In this document: one piece after another, positions 57,360-64,000 of the stretch
Layout of the letters: each line of letters opens with the position of its first letter
Position numbering within the stretch: the first letter of the stretch is position 1
DNA from: Herpetosiphon giganteus
GTDB taxonomy: Bacteria; Chloroflexota; Chloroflexia; Chloroflexales; Herpetosiphonaceae
Assembly (NCBI RefSeq): GCF_016907925.1
Contig: NZ_JAFBCZ010000001.1
Location: forward strand, 62,001 to 126,000
DNA length: 64,000 nt
Direction: 5' to 3'
Translations under genes and position numbers: made by a program
Notes under the pieces: model-generated
The model's input: only the letters and a program-made list of their open reading frames with translations
The model's database searches: none
What the model was told of the DNA's origin: nothing

Positions 57360-58649
57360 TTACGAAACCGCCACAGCCTGTTGCTCGATCTGTGGTTCGT
57401 TGGTTGCTTGGGCAGTTTGGGGGTCGCGCACGCCAAAACGCAGAATCAACCACGTCAGCAAACCGCCAGCAGCAGCCACCGCAAAGGTATAGGTGTAGCC
57501 AGCCGAATCGGCCAGCCAACCTCCAAGCAAGGGCGCAAGCAAGGTTGCCGGAGCAACCAAGGTATTAGCCAAACCAATGTAGCTTGGGCGCTCGGCAGGG
57601 CTGCCAAATTCCAAGGTCATGGACATAGTTATCGTCCACAAGGCTACGTTTGCCATGCCAGCTAGGGCAAAAATCAGATAAAACCAACCCAAGGCTGGAG
57701 CTAACCACGCACCCACGCCAGCAGCCAAGGCCAACAGTGCGCCGACTTCCATCACCCGCCGATAGCCAATGCGATCGCCGAGCCAGCCCATAATCGGGTT
57801 GGCAATGGTTTGGGTAACCAAGTAAATCGCGGTCATAATTCCAGCAGTTTGATCATCCAACCCAAAGCGTTTTACCGCATAAACCGTAAAGAAGGCTGTT
57901 GCCATCAAACCAAGCTGCGAGATAATGCGCGCCGCCAGAAACCAGCGAAAATTGTGGTCGCGTTTGAGAATAGTGGCAATGCTAGCCCAAAAATCACGTT
58001 GGCTGCCATGCGTGTATTCTGGCTCGCGGCTTGGCTCTTTGGTTGTCGCCAAAAACGACCACGAGATAACCATCGCGATGCCTGAAATGCCAAAACACAG
58101 CGCAAAATCAAGTGGCGACGGCAGTTTATCCAAAATAATGCCAGCGCCGACCGCGCCGATACTCGCCAAAAGATTGGCAGCAGCAGATTGCACCCCAAAG
58201 AATGTGCCGCGCCAGCGTTGCGGCATAATTTTGCCGATCATGGTTTGCCAAGCGGTAGCCGTTAAGCCGCCACCCAAGCCCTGCCAAATCAAGAGCATAT
58301 AGGCTAGCCATAACGCTAATTCGCGGCCCAAATCAGCAGCAAACCAAGCAATTAAGCCCAAGCCAAAAAATGGCATGCGCTCGTTGATGGTCATGAGCAG
58401 CACCATTGGCTTGTAGCGCCGCAACGAAGCTACGCGCCGCGCCGTTAATAATTGGGGTAACTGCCAACCAACCGAGCGAATTGCCAAAATCAAACCAAGT
58501 AAAAGCGCCGAATCGGTCAAGGTGTGCATGAACAATGGAATAACCGTCACAAACGAGGCAATGCCAGTTGCGGCCCCAAAAAATGCGCCATCGGCGACAT
58601 TAACCACCACATTATGCCGAACGTGCGCGTCAATTTCCTGCTGTTCCAT
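57360..58649 (-). CDS. MFS transporter
   Basis: A 429-residue protein with about twelve spans. Central loop with TKEPSREPEYTHGSQRDF, GWLGDRIGYRRVMEVG between spans 8 and 9 (the MFS DRxxxR motif) and an N-terminal hydrophilic stretch MEQQEIDAHVRHNVVVNVAD. No close named family. It lies divergently from a DinB-fold gene with 170 bases between. Confidence 0.82.
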   Translation of the reverse strand: MEQQEIDAHVRHNVVVNVADGAFFGAATGIASFVTVIPLFMHTLTDSALLLGLILAIRSVGWQLPQLLTARRVASLRRYKPMVLLMTINERMPFFGLGLIAWFAADLGRELALWLAYMLLIWQGLGGGLTATAWQTMIGKIMPQRWRGTFFGVQSAAANLLASIGAVGAGIILDKLPSPLDFALCFGISGIAMVISWSFLATTKEPSREPEYTHGSQRDFWASIATILKRDHNFRWFLAARIISQLGLMATAFFTVYAVKRFGLDDQTAGIMTAIYLVTQTIANPIMGWLGDRIGYRRVMEVGALLALAAGVGAWLAPALGWFYLIFALAGMANVALWTITMSMTLEFGSPAERPSYIGLANTLVAPATLLAPLLGGWLADSAGYTYTFAVAAAGGLLTWLILRFGVRDPQTAQATNEPQIEQQAVAVS

Positions 58650-58819
58650 AACCTGCCTAGCCTTGTTTGCAAAAACTATGATATGTCCATATGCGCATTA
58701 TAAGCCTTCCGAGAACGTTTCCATCAGTCTCATGCAGGAGTTACACTTCCGCACAAATGTTCACAATTGAAATGAATTATGTTATCATGTGGCTCATTGA
58801 TTTTGTGTTGAGGTATACG

Positions 58820-59293
58820 ATGGAAGCGCTCACGATTATCAAAAGTTTGCTGGCCTATAACGCCGATTTTGATCAACGGATTTGGCAAAGCATCGAGGGT
58901 TTGAGCGACGAGCAATTTTGTGCCGATTACCCTTATTCGCATGGCTCATTGCGCAACCATTTGGTGCATATTGCCAGCGTCGAACGCGCATGGCTCACCG
59001 CTTTGCAAACAGGCGAGCGCCCAAAGCATTTCGACCCAATGGAATATACGACGATTGTTCAAGTGCGTGATCTTTTTAATGAGATGCGTGGCAACGTAAT
59101 CAGCTATGTCGATCAGCTGCGTGATGAGCAATTGGACGATGCATGGCCAAATATACCATTGGCACGCTGGCATGTTTTAATCCAAATTACCAATCATGCT
59201 ACCGACCATCGGGCTCAAATCTTGCGCATCTTGCACGATTATGGCCAAAAAACCTTCGATCAGGATATTGTAGAGCATTTTTGGGGTCGTTAA
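58820..59293 (+). CDS. DinB/YfiT-like metalloprotein
   Basis: A 157-residue four-helix-bundle protein of the DinB family. Metal ligands expected from the pattern are His in NHLVHIASVE (near residue 46) and His residues in NHATDHRAQI near 128-132. The enzymes of this family use such sites for thiol transferase or related reactions; the substrate is not known. GAGGT precedes the ATG at 58820; the 43-codon upstream reading is rejected. Confidence 0.85.
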   Translation: MEALTIIKSLLAYNADFDQRIWQSIEGLSDEQFCADYPYSHGSLRNHLVHIASVERAWLTALQTGERPKHFDPMEYTTIVQVRDLFNEMRGNVISYVDQLRDEQLDDAWPNIPLARWHVLIQITNHATDHRAQILRILHDYGQKTFDQDIVEHFWGR

Positions 59294-59347
59294 TTCGTGG
59301 TATGCTAACCAACGTTCTCAGCCTTTAAACGCATAGAGGAGGCCACG

Positions 59348-60190
59348 TTGGGCACGCGAATTGCAAGCGCTTTGGTATTAGCTCCGGTCGTGTTGATCAT
59401 TGTGTGGTTAGGTGGTTGGTGGACAACCGCGCTGATTGCCATCGCAGTCGTCATCGGCATCTATGAAATTCAACGGATTTTGCGAGCTGGTGGCTATCAT
59501 CCACGTTTGCCATTAGCGGTTGGCCTTGGCTTGGCCTTTGTTGCGGCAACGGTCGCTCAACCACGCACCAACGTCAATTTAACTGGCGCGGTTGTGGCGC
59601 TTGGCGCAATGGCTAGTTTGATCTACGAAATTAGTCGCAAGGATCGCACGGGCGCGCTCGATGCATGGGCTGCCAGTTTGGGCAGCGCAATTTATGCGGG
59701 AGCGATGCTCAGCCATTTCGTCTTGCTCCGTGCTGATTCTAGCCCAACCCTGAGTGGCGGCCCGTTAAGCTCACTCAATATCGAAACTGGCGCAGCCTGG
59801 ATCTACGCAACCTTTGCCGTAACCTGGGCCTCGGATACCGGCGCGTATTTTGCAGGTCGCGCTTTTGGCAAGCACAAAATGGCTCCCTTGCTTAGCCCCA
59901 AAAAAACCTGGGAAGGCTTTGTTGGTGGCACAATCGCCTCAATCGCTGCTGGCATTGGGATTGTCGCGCTTTTAGGCATGCAACTAACCATCGTTCAAAT
60001 GATTGTTCTAGGCGTGATTGGCGCTGGCGGCGGCACGTTGGGCGATTTGGCCGAATCATTGTTAAAGCGCCAAGCAGGGGTCAAAGATTCAGGCAACCTG
60101 ATTCCAGGCCATGGTGGTTTGCTTGATCGGGTCGATTCGCTGCTGTTTACCGCGCCCTTGGTCTATTATCTGCTGGCGGCTTGGCTCTAA
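59348..60190 (+). CDS. cdsA: Phosphatidate cytidylyltransferase
   Basis: Makes CDP-diacylglycerol from CTP and phosphatidate in the cytoplasmic membrane. The 280-residue protein has about seven spans and the CdsA signature: SDTGAYFAGRAFGKHKMAP, SPKKTWEGFVGG, and KDSGNLIPGHGGLLDRVDSL near the C-terminus. The start is TTG with AGGAGG 5 bases upstream; no ATG fits. Its usual neighbours uppS and dxr are absent. Confidence 0.95.
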   Translation: MGTRIASALVLAPVVLIIVWLGGWWTTALIAIAVVIGIYEIQRILRAGGYHPRLPLAVGLGLAFVAATVAQPRTNVNLTGAVVALGAMASLIYEISRKDRTGALDAWAASLGSAIYAGAMLSHFVLLRADSSPTLSGGPLSSLNIETGAAWIYATFAVTWASDTGAYFAGRAFGKHKMAPLLSPKKTWEGFVGGTIASIAAGIGIVALLGMQLTIVQMIVLGVIGAGGGTLGDLAESLLKRQAGVKDSGNLIPGHGGLLDRVDSLLFTAPLVYYLLAAWL

Positions 60191-60218
60191 CAACTTGGCT
60201 GAGCAACTACTCTGATAG

Positions 60219-60248
60219 CCCTGTTCCATAGTTGGAGCAGGGTTTTTT
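60219..60248 (+). terminator. Intrinsic terminator after cdsA
   Basis: CCCTG-TT-CCA and TGG-AG-CAGGG arms with a TAGT loop, followed by TTTTTT. It lies 28 bases past the stop. Confidence 0.8.
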
Positions 60249-60264
60249 CATTCGCTTTACAATG

Positions 60265-60293
60265 TTTACAAATAATCAAAAACCTGATATATA
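60265..60293 (+). promoter_or_regulatory. Putative promoter of the propeller protein gene
   Basis: -35 TTTACA (60265-60270), a 17-base spacer, -10 TATATA (60288-60293), in an AT-rich stretch just beyond the cdsA terminator. Fifty bases before the start codon. Confidence 0.55.
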
Positions 60294-60342
60294 CCAATAT
60301 ATAGTTAGTTGTTTTGCTCAACAATGATTAAGGAGTATGTCA

Positions 60343-62505
60343 ATGCTGCCAACCCGTTCATCATTCTGGCGGATGCTGTTGTTATTCGTTATTCTGCAGT
60401 TAGCAATTTTGGGCCTTATGCGGCGATCGCCAGTGGTTGCGGCTCAATCACCTGCGGTTCCCAGTGCTTCGCATCACTTTAACTCTGGTATGAGACCGAT
60501 CCCAAATGGCCAATCGATCACTGGAACATGGGATAGCGAGTTGGCCAACAAGCTCAATATTCCGGGGACGATCACCGATTTAGTATTTGCCGATGATGGC
60601 CGATTAACCATTATGGGCGAGTTTAACTATCTCAATGGTCAATTCGTGAATGGGCTAGCCACCCTGAATCAGCAAGGAGTTTGGCAAAGCTACGGGCTGC
60701 ATGCGCAGGAAAGTGGTACGGTTGCGACAGCAGCCTACTATCACAATCAGCTGTATGTTGGTGGTCGGTTTAAGCACTTGGCCGGAACTCCACTGAACGG
60801 AATTGCCCGTTGGAATGGGACAAGTTTTGAGCAAGTGGGCACGGGGGTTAGTTACGAGCATGGTGGCCCAGCGGGCATTAATCAATTAGGGGTTATGAGC
60901 GATACGCTCTATTTAGCAGGTAATTTTAATTACTTCAATAATCAACTAACCCAAGGAATCCTTGGCTGGCGCAATCAGCAAGTTATAAACTTACCCAGCC
61001 ATCCGATTGCCGAGGTACGCCAAATGGCGTTTGTTGATAATCGCATGATGATCACCCATGTCTATCCAGGCAAGGAGCAATATTCGCTGAGCTATGCTTT
61101 GTTGCAAAATAATGAATGGATTAATCCGCCTTGGCTTGGGCCAACCCAACGCTATAATTTTGATTGGATTTTTGCAGGCAACAATGGCTTCTATCGCCCA
61201 ATGTATGCTGATTCAAACCGCACGATCAGTCAATTACAATTTTGGCAAACCGATGATTGGACGAATGGTATTACAACGTCGCTCAATTTGAATTATATGA
61301 GCTTGACCCAACTCGCCAACCAGCAAATGTATGTCAGCGATAGCCAACAACTGTATCAACTTACCTCCGATGCTTGGCAATTGGTCAATTTGCCGATGCA
61401 AATTCGGCAGATTAAGACCCTCGCCAACCATAACAATATCCTGTATCTTGCAGGCGATTTTACGCTCAATGGCGAGCCAAGCAGCTTAGTCCGTTGGGAT
61501 GGAACCCAGCTTGAATCGCTGGCCACAACTATACGCTATGCCAATGTTGCGAGCCTTGGCGGCCAGCAAGGTCGGCCAATTGCCCTTACGAGCGACTTCA
61601 ACCCATTAACTTCATGGTCTGATCAAAAACTTTTTAGTTGGCATAACCAGAGTTGGCAACCGTTGCTGCGCAAAATAACCCGATCGTCGTTCGAAGTGCT
61701 ATCGGTTGATGACCAAACCAGCTATTTTGCTGCTGAGCGAGCCATCACCACGACCACCAGCATTGCGCGAAATCTTTGGCAAATTCAGCCAGACGTTTCA
61801 TTCAGTGATCCGCTCAGCCAGAGTGCGACAATTAGCACGTGGTCTATTTCTGGCACTCAGCTTCTGGGTAATCTCTATGGTGGTTCATTGGAAGGCGTGA
61901 TCAAGCTTGATCAAGGCAACATGAGCAACCTAGCCCATAATGGCGGCAGCTTGGGCTGGTTTGATAAGGTGTTGATGACCGATAATCAATTGTATGCGGT
62001 TGAGCCAAGTGGCGAACGCGGCTATTGGCACACCTATTTTAAGCGCTGGAATGGCACAAGTTGGCAACAAATTGCCATTTTGGGAATTGCCGATAGCCAA
62101 AAGAGCTTGCAAATTGTTGGTTGGCGCGGCTCGCTCTACTTCCTAAACCACGATAAATTATGCCGCTTCAATGGAACAGACTGTCAAGTGGTTGCAACCT
62201 TCGATCAGGTTCCCAATGTGTTGGTTGCCGATGATGATACCTTTTTATATGTTGGTGGGCCATTCGAGCATGTCGATAATGTTGCTACTGGCACGCTAGC
62301 CCGTTGGGATGGCACAACCTGGCAAGGCCTCAACCAACCTGCGAATGGCGAAATTACCCAAATTAGTGCCAACGATCAGCATTTGTATATTGCAGGCAAA
62401 TTTACCCATGTTGGGGCAACGCCCTCGTTGGGCGTGGCGGCCCTGCGTTTTGGCCCGAGCGAAGTTGAAACATATCTGTTCTATTTGCCACAGGTTGTAC
62501 GCTAA
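60343..62505 (+). CDS. Secreted beta-propeller-like protein with C-terminal FYLPQVVR tail
   Basis: A 720-residue exported protein. N-terminal signal or anchor (LLLFVILQLAILGLM, then VVAAQS), followed by about 650 residues of repeated units of the type LYVGGRFKH...GIARWNGTSFEQV, in which W-x-G and aromatic-Gly-Gly-x-Phe recur. These resemble Kelch or similar propeller blades. The last residues are FYLPQVVR. AGGAG 7 bases before ATG 60343 sets the start. No catalytic motif is evident, so binding or matrix roles are likelier than enzyme activity. Confidence 0.78.
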   Translation: MLPTRSSFWRMLLLFVILQLAILGLMRRSPVVAAQSPAVPSASHHFNSGMRPIPNGQSITGTWDSELANKLNIPGTITDLVFADDGRLTIMGEFNYLNGQFVNGLATLNQQGVWQSYGLHAQESGTVATAAYYHNQLYVGGRFKHLAGTPLNGIARWNGTSFEQVGTGVSYEHGGPAGINQLGVMSDTLYLAGNFNYFNNQLTQGILGWRNQQVINLPSHPIAEVRQMAFVDNRMMITHVYPGKEQYSLSYALLQNNEWINPPWLGPTQRYNFDWIFAGNNGFYRPMYADSNRTISQLQFWQTDDWTNGITTSLNLNYMSLTQLANQQMYVSDSQQLYQLTSDAWQLVNLPMQIRQIKTLANHNNILYLAGDFTLNGEPSSLVRWDGTQLESLATTIRYANVASLGGQQGRPIALTSDFNPLTSWSDQKLFSWHNQSWQPLLRKITRSSFEVLSVDDQTSYFAAERAITTTTSIARNLWQIQPDVSFSDPLSQSATISTWSISGTQLLGNLYGGSLEGVIKLDQGNMSNLAHNGGSLGWFDKVLMTDNQLYAVEPSGERGYWHTYFKRWNGTSWQQIAILGIADSQKSLQIVGWRGSLYFLNHDKLCRFNGTDCQVVATFDQVPNVLVADDDTFLYVGGPFEHVDNVATGTLARWDGTTWQGLNQPANGEITQISANDQHLYIAGKFTHVGATPSLGVAALRFGPSEVETYLFYLPQVVR

Positions 62506-62635
62506 ATAAGGCTTTGATTAATAGCTGTTGATGCTGCCCAAGTGGGTTTGATTGATGTCACTTGATCAAGCCCGCTTGGCGTTTAACCTACTAGCTGCGA
62601 TTATGCAGAAACCTCGACATAATGTTTTACACCTT

Positions 62636-62667
62636 TAATCCACAGCTTATTCACGTAGTTATCCACA
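62636..62667 (+). promoter_or_regulatory. Three phased DnaA-box-like sites upstream of dnaE
   Basis: TAATCCACA (62636-62644), TTATTCACG (62647-62655) and TTATCCACA (62659-62667). The third is a perfect consensus, the other two have one mismatch each. Centres are 11 and 12 bases apart, in the same orientation, so they lie on about the same helix face. They overlap or abut the -35 region of the next promoter. Confidence 0.6.
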
Positions 62668-62675
62668 AGCAGCTA

Positions 62676-62684
62676 TGGTATAAT
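62676..62684 (+). promoter_or_regulatory. Extended -10 promoter for dnaE
   Basis: TGG followed by a perfect TATAAT (62679-62684). The -35 region is poor (TAGTTA, 17-base spacing) and overlaps DnaA-like box three. Transcription would start near 62691. Confidence 0.6.
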
Positions 62685-62832
62685 GCAAAGACGAAGCGGG
62701 AGCCAGCAAAACGGGCTTTTTTACCTCAAATTCTGAGTAAACTACATGCTCCCTTGACACACCAAGCTGAGAATAAGCGCTTTCTCTACCATAGCGATGG
62801 CCTAAAAACCACCTTTCGTGCTTCAATTGTGT

Positions 62833-62871
62833 AAAGCATTTTCTGCTTTTTTAACCGCCAGTTTTGGGCGG
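62833..62871 (+). other. Two hairpins in the dnaE leader, the first terminator-like
   Basis: AAAGCA/TGCTTT with a TTTTC loop followed by further T residues (62833-62852) looks like a weak intrinsic terminator. CCGCC/GGCGG with a 7-base loop follows at 62855-62871. A still weaker AGCC/GGCT hairpin with TTTTTT ends at about 62723. They could attenuate dnaE or end a short RNA. Confidence 0.4.
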
Positions 62872-62911
62872 CTTTCGCTATGGGCAACCCTAGCTATAAA
62901 AGAGGTTTGTT

Positions 62912-64000
62912 ATGAAAGATTTTGTCCATCTTCACGTTCACTCGGAGTATAGCTTGCTTGATGGCTATGCCACAACCAAAGCCATCGCCGAACGTGCTGC
63001 TGAGCTTCAGATGGATAGCATCGCCATAACCGACCACGGCGTGATGTATGGCGCGATGGAGTTTTATGCCAACGCCAAAAAAGCCAACGTCAAGCCAATT
63101 ATTGGCATGGAAGCCTATATCGCCCCTAACTCGAATAAAGATCCAATGGTCAAGGGCGGTAAAAATTATTATCACCTGCTGCTGATCGCCCAAAATGAGG
63201 TCGGCTATCGCAACTTGGTCAAATTGACTTCGCGCTCACACCTCGATGGCATGGGCAAAGGTATTTTCGCTCGCCCACGCATCGATCGCCAGTTGCTTGA
63301 GCAATATCACGAAGGCTTGATCGTTACTTCATCGTGTATCGCTGGCGAAGTGATTCAAAATGTTCAATCCAAGCAACGCCAAAAAGCTGTCGAAACCGTG
63401 GCTTGGTTCCGCGATTTATTTGGGCCTGAGAATTACTTCCTCGAATTGCAACTGCATAACAATACGCCTGAACTGGTAGAAATTAATGAAGAACTGGTGC
63501 GCATCTCGAAGGAAATGCATGTGCCCTTGGTCGCAACCAACGATACTCACTTTGTGCGCCGCGAAGACCTTGAAGCCCACTCACGGGTGATGGCGATGGG
63601 CTTTAACCTCACGCTGCAAGAGTTGTGCTCGAAAAATTATCAAATGGATGAAACCTACCACATTATGTCTGGCGACGAAATGTGGGATCGCTACAAGATG
63701 TATGGCACTGCGCCGATGGAAAACACCCGCCGCATCGCCGACATGTGCAATTTGAAATTAGATTTTGGGCGGGTTGAATTACCAGAGTTTGATATTCCCG
63801 AAGGCCACGATGCTGCTTCTTATTTGCGCCTGATTTGTGAAGAAGGCTTGATCAAGCGCTGCAATGGCAATCCAACCGAGGAATATGTGCAACGGCTCAG
63901 CTACGAGCTTGATGTGATCAACCAAACGGGCTTTCCCGATTATATGTTGATCGTTTGGGATTATGTCAAATTCGCGCGCTCGAATGGGATTCCATGTCTG
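62912..64000 (+). CDS. dnaE: DNA polymerase III alpha subunit, N-terminal part (cut by window edge)
   Basis: Replicative polymerase. The first 363 codons are visible, beginning MKDFVHLHVHSEYSLLDGYA. This is the PHP domain, with its metal-site histidines and acids (HLHVHSEYS, ITDHGVMYG, TNDTHFV) kept, followed by the start of the polymerase region (RLSYELDVINQTGFPDYMLI). Kept PHP residues suggest a working proofreading or metal site as in other PHP-type DnaE proteins. GAGGT precedes the ATG at 62912. Confidence 0.96.
   Translation, partial: MKDFVHLHVHSEYSLLDGYATTKAIAERAAELQMDSIAITDHGVMYGAMEFYANAKKANVKPIIGMEAYIAPNSNKDPMVKGGKNYYHLLLIAQNEVGYRNLVKLTSRSHLDGMGKGIFARPRIDRQLLEQYHEGLIVTSSCIAGEVIQNVQSKQRQKAVETVAWFRDLFGPENYFLELQLHNNTPELVEINEELVRISKEMHVPLVATNDTHFVRREDLEAHSRVMAMGFNLTLQELCSKNYQMDETYHIMSGDEMWDRYKMYGTAPMENTRRIADMCNLKLDFGRVELPEFDIPEGHDAASYLRLICEEGLIKRCNGNPTEEYVQRLSYELDVINQTGFPDYMLIVWDYVKFARSNGIPCL

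Larger units (their letters stand above)
62506..62911. other. 406-base dnaE upstream region
   Basis: It contains an imperfect hairpin near 62535-62580 (GCCCAAGTGGG / CCCGCTTGGC) beyond the propeller gene, three DnaA-box-like sites, an extended -10 promoter, and a leader of about 220 bases with two hairpins. There is no credible gene within it. Confidence 0.65.

Noticed and set aside
62622-62834. 70-codon frame upstream of dnaE
   Set aside because: It covers the DnaA-box sites, the promoter and part of the leader; no ribosome site and a random-looking product.

Overview
The window is a chromosomal piece of a bacterium that looks like a member of the Chloroflexota, most probably Herpetosiphon or a close relative. 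This assignment is inference. It rests on the style of the ribosomal proteins, a lipoprotein cupredoxin of auracyanin type, Flp-type pilins, many phosphorelay kinases, a secreted propeller protein ending in an FYLPQVVR tail, moderate GC content and many non-ATG starts. No search could be run. Both ends cut genes: rpoA on the left and dnaE on the right.

Bases 1-15908 (minus strand) hold one long run of translation genes. In transcription order it reads tuf, rpsJ, rplC-rplD-rplW-rplB, rpsS, rplV, rpsC, rplP, rpmC, rpsQ, rplN, rplX, rplE, rpsN, rpsH, rplF, rplR, rpsE, rpmD, rplO, secY, adk, infA, rpmJ, rpsM, rpsK, rpsD, rpoA. The methionine aminopeptidase gene often found between adk and infA is absent. 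A selenocysteine tRNA (anticodon TCA) lies just upstream of tuf.

Bases 16300-25200 hold a DUF72 protein, a stand-alone ketoacyl-ACP synthase, a soluble DegS-type kinase, two identical Flp pilin genes each with its own promoter and terminator, MTA phosphorylase, a three-gene operon (phosphate-type binding lipoprotein, sensor kinase, receiver), and a blue-copper lipoprotein. Bases 25489-31385 form a moxR-DUF58-batD-like-batA-batB-batC aerotolerance-type operon. Bases 31389-45957 are a patchwork: a thioredoxin-fold protein, two kinases (one apparently without a phosphoacceptor histidine), YitT, tRNA-Thr, a deoxynucleoside kinase, cvpA-mutS2, kptA, an unrecognised gene coupled to fumarylacetoacetase, and a glycosyltransferase.

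Bases 46065-50714 hold the most unusual locus. pyrR and pyrB flank a 1027-residue protein in which a Clp/Hsp100-type double AAA+ unfoldase is fused to a release-factor-2-like domain that has lost both the GGQ and the stop-codon recognition motifs. This is the best candidate for an undescribed system, possibly in ribosome-associated quality control or RNA binding. Bases 51178-62505 hold a methyltransferase, two MFS transporters, polyphosphate glucokinase, a GAF-type kinase, a DinB-fold protein, cdsA and a secreted propeller protein. dnaE follows, after a leader with three phased DnaA-box-like sites.

Most larger intergenic gaps outside the ribosomal cluster are filled with dispersed low-complexity repeats of a few recurring word families and with long nested GC-rich palindromes.
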